Source: Xylanimonas oleitrophica (GTDB taxonomy: Bacteria > Actinomycetota > Actinomycetes > Actinomycetales > Cellulomonadaceae). From it: DNA of 64,000 nucleotides. The stretch spans positions 1-64,000 of the forward strand of contig NZ_QKWH01000005.1 in NCBI RefSeq assembly GCF_003244315.1, written 5' to 3'. Shown here in pieces: positions 8,138 to 16,930 of the stretch. The notes below the pieces were generated by a model, which saw only the letters and a program-made list of their open reading frames with translations, had not been told where the DNA came from and did no database searches. The position numbers and the translations under genes are program-made. The stretch's first letter is position 1, and each line of letters begins with the position of its first letter.

Positions 8138-9073
8138 TCAGACCCGCACGTCCCCCGGCCCCTCCAGCACGGTCCAGGCCGCCGGCACGGCAGGCGGGGG
8201 CGGCAGCACGGCCGATGGCGCCACCGCCGCACCGAGCACGTCGGCGGCGGGCAGCGGCCCGAGGTCGAGCCCGGTGAGCGCGGCGACGTCGGCCACGGGC
8301 ACCTGGAACGTGCGGAAGGGGCCGAGGGGTGGGGCCTGGTCGGCGGCGAGCGCCTGGGCGGTGGCGTGCGCCAGGGTGTCGTCGTCGAGCAGCGGGGACT
8401 GGTCGAGCACGAACGCGGCCGAGGCGAGGGTGAGCACCTGGGTGATCCCGCTGCTCGCACCGTCGTCGGGCATCTGCCAGCGGCTGGTGGCCCAGGCGGC
8501 TACCTTCCAGAAGCGGCGCGGGATGCCGACGCCCCGGTACACCGGGTCGTCGTCGGCGAGGACGGTGCCGGTGAGGACGACGGCGCGCCGCTGGTGGGCC
8601 TCGGCGTAGGTGAGCACGTGGTCCTCGAGGCCGTTCCACAGCTCCTTGGACTGGTTGAAGCGGCCGACCTGGGGTGCGGCGTTGGTGTAGACGAACGTGG
8701 CCTCGCCCGCCTCGCGGGCCTCCTCGACGGTGCCCCACATGGGGTCGCGCCTGCGGACGAGGTGCCCGCGGTCGAGGTCGTTGCGGTGGTAGAGGTCGGG
8801 GCCGGCCTGCTCTTCGGGCGGGGCTCCCGGGTCGAGCCGCCAGGACCCGGTGCGCGGCAGCGCCTGGAGGGCGGAGCCGTCGATGCCGACGGCCGTGGCG
8901 GCGGCGAGCCGGCGTGCCGGGTCGAGCAGCACCGTGAAGCGAGGGTGGTCCAGGCGGCGCAGCGGGCGACCGTCGCGCGGCTCGGGGAGCGGGACGGCGA
9001 CCGGGCTGCCGGGCGCACCGCCGGGCGTGCGGTCGGGGGCCGGGACGAGGAACGTGGGGTCGTAGCCGGTCAC
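8138..9073 (-). CDS. DNA/RNA non-specific endonuclease (NUC/EndA family)
   Basis: 311 residues. The catalytic block reads YHRNDLDRGHLVRRRDP, with the DRGH general-base His at 104. It is followed by TNAAPQVGRFNQSKELWNGLE, where Asn131 and Glu150 match the Mg2+ and active-site region of the beta-beta-alpha-Me nucleases. No signal peptide is visible, so it may be cytoplasmic or exported by another route. The GTG start has no obvious ribosome site. No immunity protein is recognisable beside it, so toxin use is not claimed. Confidence 0.82.
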   Translation of the reverse strand: MTGYDPTFLVPAPDRTPGGAPGSPVAVPLPEPRDGRPLRRLDHPRFTVLLDPARRLAAATAVGIDGSALQALPRTGSWRLDPGAPPEEQAGPDLYHRNDLDRGHLVRRRDPMWGTVEEAREAGEATFVYTNAAPQVGRFNQSKELWNGLEDHVLTYAEAHQRRAVVLTGTVLADDDPVYRGVGIPRRFWKVAAWATSRWQMPDDGASSGITQVLTLASAAFVLDQSPLLDDDTLAHATAQALAADQAPPLGPFRTFQVPVADVAALTGLDLGPLPAADVLGAAVAPSAVLPPPPAVPAAWTVLEGPGDVRV

Positions 9074-9167
9074 ACGACGAGCGAACCACCCGGCGCGGCG
9101 GACGGGGCGGGGACCCGCCGGGCAGCGCCGGGCTCGCGGGCTCGCACGCGGCCCGCAGCACTGGGTC

Positions 9168-9197
9168 TTGCTTAACGATATATCGTCGACCTATCGT
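9168..9197 (+). promoter_or_regulatory. PadR gene promoter with an embedded operator
   Basis: TTGCTT at 9168-9173 and TATCGT at 9192-9197 are separated by 18 bp and fit -35 and -10 elements. The spacer contains the perfect 12-bp palindrome ACGATATATCGT (9175-9186). The half-site TATCGT recurs at 9192, 11 bp further on, overlapping the -10. A repressor bound here would block polymerase. It lies 54 nt before the PadR start. Confidence 0.65.
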
Positions 9198-9250
9198 GGA
9201 TTTGTCAGGTCGAGCCTCGCAGCCTCGCCCCGCTTCCCCACGGAGACTCC

Positions 9251-9964
9251 ATGCGCATCCCCTTCCCCGAGCCGCCGCACGGCCGCCCCGGGCACCACGG
9301 CGTCGACCACTCCGGCCGCCCCACCCCGGACGGCAGCGAGCCCGCACCCACGCGCCCCGGGCGCCGCGGAGGCAGCGGCCCCGGACCGTTCGGCCCCGGC
9401 CCTGGCTTCGGCCCTGGCGGGCCGGGGTTCGGCCCTGGCTTCGGCCCCGGCGGTCCCGGCCGGCGGAGCGGCCACCGCGGCGGGCGCCGGGCCCGCGGCG
9501 AGCTGCGCTCCGCGATCCTGCTGCTCCTGGCCGAGCGGCCCATGCACGGGTACCAGATCATCACCGAGCTGGCCGAGCGCACCGAGGGCTCCTGGCGGCC
9601 CAGCCCGGGTGCCGTCTACCCGGCACTGAGCATGCTCGCCGACGAGGGCCTGGTCGCCATCACCGACGACGAGGGGCGCAAGCTCGCCTCCCTCACCGAG
9701 GCGGGCGCGGAGCACGTCGAGCGGCACCGCGACGAGCTCGGCACCCCCTGGGACCGCACCGGGCGGGGCCACGGCCACCGCCGCGAGCTGCGCGAGGCCG
9801 TCGGGGCGCTGCTCGGCGCCGTCGAGCAGGTCGCCCGCACCGGCACGCCCGAGCAGGCACAGGCGGCGTCCGCGGTGCTCGACACCGCCCGACGCGACCT
9901 GTACCGCCTGCTGGCCGACGGCCCGGCACCGGGCACGGCGGAGCAGCCCGACGGCGAGGCCTGA
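9251..9964 (+). CDS. PadR-family transcriptional regulator with Gly/Pro-rich N-terminus
   Basis: 237 residues. The first ~75 are unusual: His/Pro-rich, then repeats built on GPGFGPGGPGFGPG and Arg-rich GRRSGHRGGRR. The PadR winged helix follows (about 78-155) with ELRSAILLLLAERPMHGYQI, PSPGAVYPALSMLADEGLV and a C-terminal dimer helix. PadR proteins usually repress an exporter and themselves. No exporter is adjacent, but the upstream operator-promoter indicates autoregulation. The low-complexity arm could add DNA contact or be a disordered tether. Confidence 0.85.
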   Translation: MRIPFPEPPHGRPGHHGVDHSGRPTPDGSEPAPTRPGRRGGSGPGPFGPGPGFGPGGPGFGPGFGPGGPGRRSGHRGGRRARGELRSAILLLLAERPMHGYQIITELAERTEGSWRPSPGAVYPALSMLADEGLVAITDDEGRKLASLTEAGAEHVERHRDELGTPWDRTGRGHGHRRELREAVGALLGAVEQVARTGTPEQAQAASAVLDTARRDLYRLLADGPAPGTAEQPDGEA

Positions 9965-10028
9965 GCGCCCGGGGCCGTGCGCGCCAGGTCAGCCGCGAAG
10001 AGCCGGCGCGCGGCGTCCGGACGAGAGC

Positions 10029-10068
10029 ACGACGGCGGTCCGCCCCGCGAAGGGCGGGCCGCCGTCGT
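10029..10068. terminator. Bidirectional terminator between padR and the PQQ-like gene
   Basis: A 17-bp stem with a single G-U pair and a 6-nt loop (CGCGAA), between convergent genes. Confidence 0.8.
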
Positions 10069-10082
10069 CGCGAGCGCTCCCT

Positions 10083-11828
10083 TCAGCCCAGGCGGGTCAC
10101 CCGGGTGCCGTCCCAGAAGAGCACCCGCCCGTCGACCGCCCGGTAGACGCCGGTGCCGGGCAGGGACGGGCCGGCCTCGTCCTGCGGCACCTGCCACATC
10201 ACGTCGCCGCTGCGCAGGTCGAGCGCCGTCCACGACGCGGGCCGCTCGGTCGCGCCGTACCCGGGCCCTGCCACCAGGAGCACCCGCCCGTCGGTCCAGG
10301 CGCCCCGGACGTACTCGTCCACCCCGGGCACGTATCCGGGCGAGGCCCCGGTCCCGACGTCCATCGGCCACGTCCACAGGGTCCGGCCAGTCCCCAGGTC
10401 GAGTCCCACGAGGAACCGGCCCGAGTCGTCGCGCAGCAGCACGGCGGTGCCACCGGCACGCGCCACGGCGCCTCGCACACCCGAGAGGCCCTCGGCCCGC
10501 CACACCTCCCGCCCGGAAGCGTCGAGAGCGACGACCTCGCCGCCGTCCCGGGTCAGCACCAGGTCGGCCTGGGTCCCGTCGGTGCTCAACGGGTCGAGCA
10601 CGCCACCGTCCGGCGACGCCACCTCCCGCCCGTCGCGGTCCAGCACACGAGCCGGCCCCCTGGTGAGGTCGCCGGAGCGAGACATGTCCACGACGGCGAA
10701 CCCGCCGTCGGCCAACGCGTGCGCCCAGGTCTCGTACCTGCGCCCGCTCTCGTCGAGGCCGGACCCGGCCACGACCTCACCGGAGGACGTCAGCTGAGCC
10801 GTCAGGCCGCAGGCGGTCACCACGACGGGATCCCCACCCCCCAGGGAGACCCGTCCCACGTCGAGCACGGGGTCGCCCCCTCCGGACCACTGCGCGCAAG
10901 CCCACCAGTCGCCACCGGGACGCACCTCGGGCACGGGGAGCAGACGCTCCCACCGCACCTCGCCCGTCCGGGCGTCCTCCATGACCACGCGCACGTCCGG
11001 CGGCTGGAACGCCTCGCTGACGTCCCAGCCGATCCGCTCGTCGCCGACGATATCCGGCAGGAGCGGTGGCATCTCGCCCGCGGTCTCCGCCCGCACCACG
11101 GCTCCTCCCGCAGCCACCGCGACGTCACCCGCGGGGCCCGCCTCCTCCAAGGCCCGCACGGTCGTCCGCCCCTGCCCGTCGACGGTGAGCACCGAGCGCT
11201 GCCCGTCCACCTCGACGACGCACACCACCACCTCGGAGACCGGCATGCGTGGCCGTACGCCGAACGCCCCGTCCGCCCTGGGGCCGCAGTTCTCCACCCG
11301 CTCGACGGGCACCTGCCAGCGCTCACGCCCCGTGTCGAGGTCGATCCCGCGCAGCACCCCGCCCTGGGGCTGCGGCGTGAGCGGCTCGGGCTGGAACCAG
11401 GACTGCTGCTCCAGGGCCAGGGCCCCGGTGCCGGTGATGACCACGACGAGGTCCCGCATGGCGGCCACCGGCCACGGGTCGCCCTCGCCGTACGTCCAGC
11501 GCTCGCGCAGGGGCACGCTCAGGTCGGCCACACCCCCGGGTGCGGCCCGCAGGCGCTCGGTGCGCTCGCGGTCGCGCACCGTCGAGACGGTGCCGGCCGT
11601 GCCGAGCAGCGCCACCAGCACCACCACCGCGGCCACCGTCCGACGCCGGGACGCACCGCGCACACGCACCCACCACGGGCGGCTGCCGCCGTCCTGGCCG
11701 GGATCGCCGTCGGGCGCCCTGCCGGGAGCAGGCTCCTGGTCCTCCGTGCCAGGCAGCGGCTCGTCGACCTCGTCGTCCGGCACGAGGTCGAACGTGAAGG
11801 TGTCGTCGGAACCACGGCGTGGGGCCAC
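10083..11828 (-). CDS. Membrane-anchored PQQ-like beta-propeller protein
   Basis: 581 residues. A charged cytoplasmic N-terminus (about 60 residues) is followed by one membrane helix (RRTVAAVVVLVALLGTAG). A large extracellular part has repeated WD-like strands (LRGIDLDTGRERWQVPV, VALDASGREVWRAEG, LVGLDLGTGRTLWTWPM, ALDLRSGDVMWQVP) typical of PQQ/BamB-like propellers. It has no catalytic dehydrogenase residues. Actinobacterial members are of unknown function, probably scaffolding or sensing at the envelope. A GTG start is preceded at 7 nt by TAGTGT (minus strand, 11836-11841), so the mRNA is probably leaderless. Confidence 0.82.
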   Translation of the reverse strand: MAPRRGSDDTFTFDLVPDDEVDEPLPGTEDQEPAPGRAPDGDPGQDGGSRPWWVRVRGASRRRTVAAVVVLVALLGTAGTVSTVRDRERTERLRAAPGGVADLSVPLRERWTYGEGDPWPVAAMRDLVVVITGTGALALEQQSWFQPEPLTPQPQGGVLRGIDLDTGRERWQVPVERVENCGPRADGAFGVRPRMPVSEVVVCVVEVDGQRSVLTVDGQGRTTVRALEEAGPAGDVAVAAGGAVVRAETAGEMPPLLPDIVGDERIGWDVSEAFQPPDVRVVMEDARTGEVRWERLLPVPEVRPGGDWWACAQWSGGGDPVLDVGRVSLGGGDPVVVTACGLTAQLTSSGEVVAGSGLDESGRRYETWAHALADGGFAVVDMSRSGDLTRGPARVLDRDGREVASPDGGVLDPLSTDGTQADLVLTRDGGEVVALDASGREVWRAEGLSGVRGAVARAGGTAVLLRDDSGRFLVGLDLGTGRTLWTWPMDVGTGASPGYVPGVDEYVRGAWTDGRVLLVAGPGYGATERPASWTALDLRSGDVMWQVPQDEAGPSLPGTGVYRAVDGRVLFWDGTRVTRLG

Positions 11829-11891
11829 GACGCCGACACTAGCCGCGCGGCCGTACCGCCGCGGCGATCCCGGGCTCCCCCGGTCGGGCTC

Positions 11892-12068
11892 TCACCCGGC
11901 GCGACGTGCGCCGCGCTCGACGACGAGCTCGAGCAGGGCCGCGTTCGCACGGCGGCGGCGGTCACCAGGATCCACGGTGAGGTCGTCGCGGCGCGGGCTC
12001 TGCCGCGGCCGCGCGGGCTCGGCCCGGGCCGGCCGTCGGCGAGCGAGGACGGAGGGGTTCGCTTCCAT
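11892..12068 (-). CDS. Small Arg-rich hypothetical protein
   Basis: 58 codons starting at an ATG with AGGAG 6 nt upstream. Third-position GC is as high as in neighbouring genes. The product is basic (Arg-rich first half) with a short amphipathic C-terminal helix (ANAALLELVVERGARRAG). It lies just upstream of, and on the same strand as, the propeller gene, which has its own promoter. No family is recognised; chance open frame remains possible. Confidence 0.4.
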   Translation of the reverse strand: MEANPSVLARRRPARAEPARPRQSPRRDDLTVDPGDRRRRANAALLELVVERGARRAG

Positions 12069-12205
12069 GAGGGCTCCTGTGCTCCGGGGCGGTGCACGGG
12101 CGGTGCACCGCCCCCAGCGTGACCTCCGGGCGTTTCGGGGGTGTTGCACCCGGCGAACGACCCCGTGACCTTCGACGAACGATGCCCGGGCATACACTCG
12201 CGGCC

Positions 12206-13219
12206 ATGACCGACGATCCCGTCGAGCCGGGCCCGGTGCCCGCGGACGACGCTTCCTCGGAGGCCCTGAAGGTGCTCGGCGTCGCGCTCGCCGTCGTCGC
12301 CGGGTTCGGCGTCGCCCTGCAGAGCCGGGTCAACGGCACGCTCGCCGACCGGGTCGACAGCGGGTTCCTCGCCGCCGCGATCTCGTTCGGCTCGGGCCTG
12401 CTGTGGCTCGCGCTGGCGCTGGTGGTCTCACGCCGCTCGCGCGCCGCGCTCGGCCAGGTGGTGACCCGCCTGCGCGAGGGCGGTCCCCGCGGTGGCGGCC
12501 TGCGCTGGTGGGAGTGCCTGGGCGGTGCCGCCGGCGGCTTCCTGGTGGCGACGCAGGGCCTGACCGTGGGCGCCCTGGGCGTGGCGATCTTCATCGTCGC
12601 GATCGTCGCCGGCCAGTCCGTGAGCTCGCTGCTGGTGGACCGGCTGGGCCTGGCCCCCGGCGGGGTGCGGCTGATCACCGTGGGCCGCGCGGTGGGCCCG
12701 GCGCTGACGGTGGTGGCGGTGCTCGTGGCCGTCTGGGGCGACCTCGGCTCCCCGGCCACGCTCGCGCTCGCGGTGCTGCCGCTGCTCGCCGGCGTCGGCT
12801 CGGCGTGGCAGCAGGCCGTCAACGGCCGGGTCCGTGCCGCCGCGGGCACCGGGTCGGGCGGCATCGTCGCCGCCACGTTCCTGAACTTCGTGGTGGGCAC
12901 GGCCGTGCTGCTGGTGGCGCTCGGCATCTCCGTGCTGGTGCGCGGCGTACCGCACGGCGCTCTCCCGCCCGAGCCGCTGCTCTACACGGGCGGCCTGATC
13001 GGCATCGCGTTCATCGCCATCTCGGCGGCGGTGGTGCACCGCGTGGGGGTGCTGCTGCTGGGGCTCGGCATGATCGCCGGGCAGGTGGTGGGCGCACTGC
13101 TGCTCGACGTCGTCACGCCCGGCGCCCAGCCCCCGGGCGCTGCCACCTACGTGGGCGCCGCGCTCACGCTCGTCGCCGTCGCCGTCCCGGCGCTCACGAC
13201 CCGCCGGCGGCGCCGCTGA
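12206..13219 (+). CDS. DMT-superfamily transporter, YdcZ (DUF606) type, duplicated
   Basis: 337 residues with about ten membrane helices arranged as two homologous halves. Each half opens with the YdcZ motif: QSRVNGTLADRVDSG in the first and QQAVNGRVRAAAGTG in the second, followed by a helix ending near FGSGL and FLNFVVGT. Single YdcZ proteins are about 150 residues, so this is the fused form. Substrate unknown. The ATG is chosen because TACACT at 12193-12198 lies 7 nt upstream (leaderless). Confidence 0.83.
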   Translation: MTDDPVEPGPVPADDASSEALKVLGVALAVVAGFGVALQSRVNGTLADRVDSGFLAAAISFGSGLLWLALALVVSRRSRAALGQVVTRLREGGPRGGGLRWWECLGGAAGGFLVATQGLTVGALGVAIFIVAIVAGQSVSSLLVDRLGLAPGGVRLITVGRAVGPALTVVAVLVAVWGDLGSPATLALAVLPLLAGVGSAWQQAVNGRVRAAAGTGSGGIVAATFLNFVVGTAVLLVALGISVLVRGVPHGALPPEPLLYTGGLIGIAFIAISAAVVHRVGVLLLGLGMIAGQVVGALLLDVVTPGAQPPGAATYVGAALTLVAVAVPALTTRRRRR

Positions 13220-13278
13220 CCGCACCGCCCGTGCCAGAACCGGCACAGGGCCCTCCCCACGCTCGCTCTGGCACAAAG

Positions 13279-13343
13279 AGGGACCGTGGCCCGCGAACCA
13301 CGGACCACGGCCCCTCGGCGCGGCCCGCCTCAGGAGGCCGCGC
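13279..13343. terminator. Two tandem hairpins in a 317-bp gap
   Basis: The gap 13220-13536 holds no gene that can be supported. GGGACCGTGG pairs imperfectly with a copy at 13306-13315, and a second hairpin (8-bp perfect arms, 13318-13343, 10-nt loop) follows. They probably terminate the YdcZ transcript. The rest shows only GC-rich short repeats. Confidence 0.45.
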
Positions 13344-13536
13344 GGGCTCGGGCACCCGGTTGCCACGACCGGGTACGAGCAGCCGTGGTGCCCCGTCGCA
13401 GCCACGGCCCGGCGCCCCGTCAGGCGCCTCACCGGCCACGCTACGAGCGCGCCCGTGCCGGCCCCACGGCCGAAGGTCCCGCCCCCGGCACCGAACGTCC
13501 CGAGCCCGTGCCACCAGCCCGTGCCACCATCGGCAG

Positions 13537-14157
13537 ATGGCTCACCACGCTCCGGCCGCCGACCCCAAGGCCACGCTCCACCGCTACCTCCGGCACGCCC
13601 GCGAGGCGATCGTGTGGAAGACCGAGGGCCTGTCCGAGCGGGCGCTGCGCACGCCCCGCACCCCGACCGGGACCAGCCTCCTCGGTCTGGTCAAGCACTG
13701 CGCCAGCGTGGAGATCGGCTACCTCGGCGTGACGTTCGGCCGCCCGTGGCCGCACCCGCACGAGGTGCCGTGGATGGCAGCCTGGTCGGACCCCGACGCC
13801 CCGGACGACGACCCCGAGGCCGACATGTACGCGACGGCCGACGAGACGGCTGCGGGCATCCTGGACCTGTACCGCCGCGCGCAGACCTTCGCCGACGCCA
13901 CCGTCGCCGACCTCCCGCTCGACGCGCGCGGGCACGTGCCGTGGTGGGGCGCCGACGGGGACGTCGACCTCCACACCGTGCTGGTGCACCTGCTTGCCGA
14001 GCTCCAGCGGCACGCCGGCCACGCCGACGTGCTGCGCGAGGGCATCGACGGCGCGGTGGGGCTCAGTCCTCGCAACAGCAACGTCTGGACGCCCGACGCC
14101 GAGCGTGCGGCGCACCTGGAACGGCTCCGCGGCATCGCCGGACGGTTCCCCGGCTGA
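13537..14157 (+). CDS. DinB-like protein (DUF664 type)
   Basis: 206 residues of the four-helix DinB/DUF664 fold. The three metal-binding His positions appear as LVKHCASVE, LLAELQRHAGHAD and nearby. These proteins are metal-dependent thiol transferases or S-transferases of mostly unknown substrate in actinobacteria. CACCAT lies 6 nt before the ATG, compatible with a leaderless mRNA. No operon partner. Confidence 0.8.
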   Translation: MAHHAPAADPKATLHRYLRHAREAIVWKTEGLSERALRTPRTPTGTSLLGLVKHCASVEIGYLGVTFGRPWPHPHEVPWMAAWSDPDAPDDDPEADMYATADETAAGILDLYRRAQTFADATVADLPLDARGHVPWWGADGDVDLHTVLVHLLAELQRHAGHADVLREGIDGAVGLSPRNSNVWTPDAERAAHLERLRGIAGRFPG

Positions 14158-14190
14158 CACCGGGGCGAGCGCCCGGTCCCCGGAGACGAC

Positions 14191-14226
14191 GACGGCGGCA
14201 CCGGCCCGCAGGCCGGCACCGCCGTC
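14191..14226. terminator. Bidirectional terminator between convergent DinB-like and LVIVD genes
   Basis: Stem of 8 and 6 bp separated by a symmetric CA/CA internal loop, with a 4-nt apical loop. Confidence 0.7.
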
Positions 14227-14260
14227 GGCCCACCTCGCGCGAGGCAGGATCAGGAGCGCG

Positions 14261-16018
14261 TCAGGACACCGGCTCCCACGGGCCCCAGCGGTCGCCGGGC
14301 GCCTGGTTCCGCGTCCACCACTTGGCGGTGTACACGGTGCCCTCGTGCAGCACGGTCTGGCCGGAGTCGTAGATGCGGCTCGGCGTCCACGCCGCCACGC
14401 CCTCGGCCCCCGGCAGCGCGATCTCCTGCCACGGGCCCCACGGGTCGCCCGGCACCTGGTTCTTCGTGTACCAGGACGCCTTCCACAGCGCGCCGTCGCG
14501 GTACACGTGGTCGCCCTCGCCGTACGCCTTCGAGGCCGACCAGTGGTCGGGCGCCTGGAACGACGGCTGCATCTGCGGGTTGAACTCGTCCTGCCGCACC
14601 ACGGTGGCGGGCGCGACGGCCGGGTCGTCCATGAGCAGGACGTCGAGGCCCTTCTGGATGTCGTTCGAGATGATCGCGCCGTTGTACCAGTAGGCGGACC
14701 ACGAGCCGCCCATGACCAGGCGCTCGTCCGAGAGCGGGCCGCGGTCGAACCACGCCAGCTCCACGGGGTTGGCCGAGTCGGTGAACTCCCACACGGAGAT
14801 GCCACCCTGGTACCAGGCCTGGACCATGATGTCGCGGCCGGCCACCGGGATCAGCGAGCCGTTGTGGGCCACGCAGTTCTCGAGGTCCGACTGCTCGCGG
14901 TCGATCTTGAAGTAGCTGCGGAACACGAGCTTGCCGTCCACGATGTCGTAGATGGCGTCCGCACCCTTCTCCGGGTCGATGCCGGAGTTGCACGTCGGGG
15001 CACCGCCACCGCCGAGCTCGTCGGTGAACACCACCTTGGTGCCGTCGTTGTTGAACGTGGCCGAGTGCCAGAACGCGAAGTTCTCGGTGTCACGCACCTG
15101 CTCGGTGACCACCGGGTTCGCACGGTCGGAGATGTCGAGCAGGATGCCGTCACCCATGCAGGCACCGGCCGCCACGTCCTTCTCCGGGTAGGTGGTGATG
15201 TCGTGGCAGCCGCTCGTGGTGCTCGAGCCGTTGCCGCCCGGGTTGCCGCCGTCGGGGAACAGCACGGGGGTGGACACCACGGCGGCGGACGCCGGGTCCG
15301 CGAGCGGGATCTCCACCACCGAGATCAGGTCGTGCGGCGGCTGGCAGTCCGGGTAGGCGGCGTTCGGCCCGTAGGACGACACGTACGCGTAGACGCTCTT
15401 GCCGTCCTTGGACGGGGCGAGCGAGTGGGTGTGCGAGCCGCACAGCGTCTCGACCGAGGCGACGTACCGGGGCGACGTCGGCTCCGAGATGTCGAAGACC
15501 TTCAGGCCCTCCCACGAGTCCTTGATGGTGGCGGACTGGGCCACGTTGTCGCACGAGTCGTTGCTGCGCGAGGAGTCGGTGGACAGCACCAGGAGGTTGC
15601 CGTAGACGGACACGTCGTTCTGCGACCCGGGGCAGACCACCTGGGCCACCTGCTCCGGTGCGCGCGGGTCTGCGACGTCGTAGACCGTGAAGCCGCCGTA
15701 GTTGCCGGCGAACGCGTACCGGCCCTGGAAGGCCAGGTCCGAGCTGTACTGCCCTTCGGGGGCGAAGGCACCGTTCTTGGGGATGTTCGCCACGAGCTCG
15801 ATGTTGGGGCTGCTCGCGATCTCCCCCGCACCGAGCACGGGAGCCGCTCCCGCGGCGAAGGGGGACGCCTGCTCCAGCAGGCGGGTCGTGGCCGACGGCG
15901 AGCCGTCGGAGGGCTCCGCGGACGCGGGAGCCACGGCCAGGGAAGTCAGGACGAGGGCGCCGACGGCGGCACCCACGGCCAGGGTGGAGCGTCTGTGCTT
16001 GGCGTCGAGACGATGCAC
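14261..16018 (-). CDS. Secreted LVIVD-repeat propeller with two C-terminal chitin-binding (CBM5/12) modules
   Basis: 585 residues. A Sec signal peptide (basic start, long hydrophobic run, cleavage near ASAEPSDG) precedes a beta-propeller with LVIVD-type blades (FTVYDVADPRAPEQVAQV, LKVFDISEPTSPRYVASV, ILLDISDRANPVVTEQV, ISVWEFTDSANPVEL). Two ~45-residue modules at the C-terminus share the ChtBD3 pattern: YGEGDHVYRDGALWKASWY then PGDPWGPWQ, and YDSGQTVLHEGTVYTAKWW then PGDRWGPWE. The second ends the protein. The propeller family has no known enzyme activity; the modules should bind chitin or a similar polymer. The GTG start has AAGGAGGTG upstream. Divergent from the DUF305 lipoprotein. Confidence 0.85.
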   Translation of the reverse strand: MHRLDAKHRRSTLAVGAAVGALVLTSLAVAPASAEPSDGSPSATTRLLEQASPFAAGAAPVLGAGEIASSPNIELVANIPKNGAFAPEGQYSSDLAFQGRYAFAGNYGGFTVYDVADPRAPEQVAQVVCPGSQNDVSVYGNLLVLSTDSSRSNDSCDNVAQSATIKDSWEGLKVFDISEPTSPRYVASVETLCGSHTHSLAPSKDGKSVYAYVSSYGPNAAYPDCQPPHDLISVVEIPLADPASAAVVSTPVLFPDGGNPGGNGSSTTSGCHDITTYPEKDVAAGACMGDGILLDISDRANPVVTEQVRDTENFAFWHSATFNNDGTKVVFTDELGGGGAPTCNSGIDPEKGADAIYDIVDGKLVFRSYFKIDREQSDLENCVAHNGSLIPVAGRDIMVQAWYQGGISVWEFTDSANPVELAWFDRGPLSDERLVMGGSWSAYWYNGAIISNDIQKGLDVLLMDDPAVAPATVVRQDEFNPQMQPSFQAPDHWSASKAYGEGDHVYRDGALWKASWYTKNQVPGDPWGPWQEIALPGAEGVAAWTPSRIYDSGQTVLHEGTVYTAKWWTRNQAPGDRWGPWEPVS

Positions 16019-16102
16019 GGGCGTAACACCTCCTTGGTAGGGTCCCCCCACTCTGAACTACTGTGACGCCGATCACCAGACGTCGGCCCGAGATTTAACG
16101 GG

Positions 16103-16894
16103 GTGGTGACAGTGGCCGTGGAGAGACCTCCCAGGCTCCGACCGGACAGCCCTCGACCAGAGCACGCCTGCCGCCCGCACGCGGCGGTCCCGGGCGCCGT
16201 CGTCGTCCTGGCGACGGCGCTGCTCGCAGCCGGGTGCACCAGCCCGCAGGAACCGACGGTGACGCCCAGCTCCGTGGTCGTCCAGCCGGGCCGGCCCGGC
16301 GAGGACAACCGCACCGTGGCGCCCGAGGACTACACCTACGAGGGCTCCGCCGAGGGCCCGCACAACGACGCCGACGTCGCGTTCGTGACCCGCATGATCG
16401 TCCACCACGCCCAGGCCCTCGAGATGGCCGCGCTCGCCCCCGACCGCGCCAGCTCACCGCAGGTCCTCTCCTTCGCCGACCGGGTCGCCGGCGCGCAGGC
16501 CGCCGAGATCCGCGGGCTCGCCGGGTGGCTCGACGCCCGCGAGCTGCCCCGACCCCCCGAGGCAGACCTCGACCAGGCCGAGCCCGGCCCCTCCGCCCCT
16601 GCCGGCTCCGGGCCGCGCGCCCCCGGGCACGGCGGGCACGGCCAGAGCGGCCACGAGGACATGCCCGGCATGGTGTCCGACGACGACCTCGCCGCCCTCG
16701 AGGCCGCCAGCGGCACCGAGTTCGACCGCCTGTTCCTCGAGCTCATGATCCGCCACCACCTCGGCGCCGTGGACATGGCCGACGACGCGCTGCGGGACGG
16801 CAGCGACCTCTACGCCAACGAGATCGCCACCGACACCTCCGTGGGGCAGACCGCCGAGATCAACCGGATGCGGGACATCCTCGCCGGGCTCTGA
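16103..16894 (+). CDS. DUF305 lipoprotein
   Basis: About 263 residues. A signal peptide ends in the lipobox LLAAGC, so the mature protein is probably lipid-anchored. Two copies of the DUF305 four-helix half follow: FVTRMIVHHAQALEMAALA and ELMIRHHLGAVDMADDAL. They are separated by a His/Pro/Gly linker (APGHGGHGQSGHED). The paired His-Met motifs resemble metal sites, and DUF305 proteins often accompany copper genes, but no metal role is proven here. The start is uncertain: GTG 16103, 16106 and 16112 are all in frame. Confidence 0.82.
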   Translation: MVTVAVERPPRLRPDSPRPEHACRPHAAVPGAVVVLATALLAAGCTSPQEPTVTPSSVVVQPGRPGEDNRTVAPEDYTYEGSAEGPHNDADVAFVTRMIVHHAQALEMAALAPDRASSPQVLSFADRVAGAQAAEIRGLAGWLDARELPRPPEADLDQAEPGPSAPAGSGPRAPGHGGHGQSGHEDMPGMVSDDDLAALEAASGTEFDRLFLELMIRHHLGAVDMADDALRDGSDLYANEIATDTSVGQTAEINRMRDILAGL

Positions 16895-16930
16895 CCAGGC
16901 CCGCCCATGCAAGGCGGTCGCACCACGCCC

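Noticed and set aside
6115-8460. A 781-codon minus-strand frame and its plus-strand counterpart across the antiporter
   Set aside because: The CPA1 antiporter frame contains all transport motifs. The other frames are Arg/Pro-rich shadows.
8138-9073. The non-specific nuclease as a secreted toxin with an immunity partner
   Set aside because: No signal peptide, no toxin-delivery domain and no small immunity-like gene beside it.
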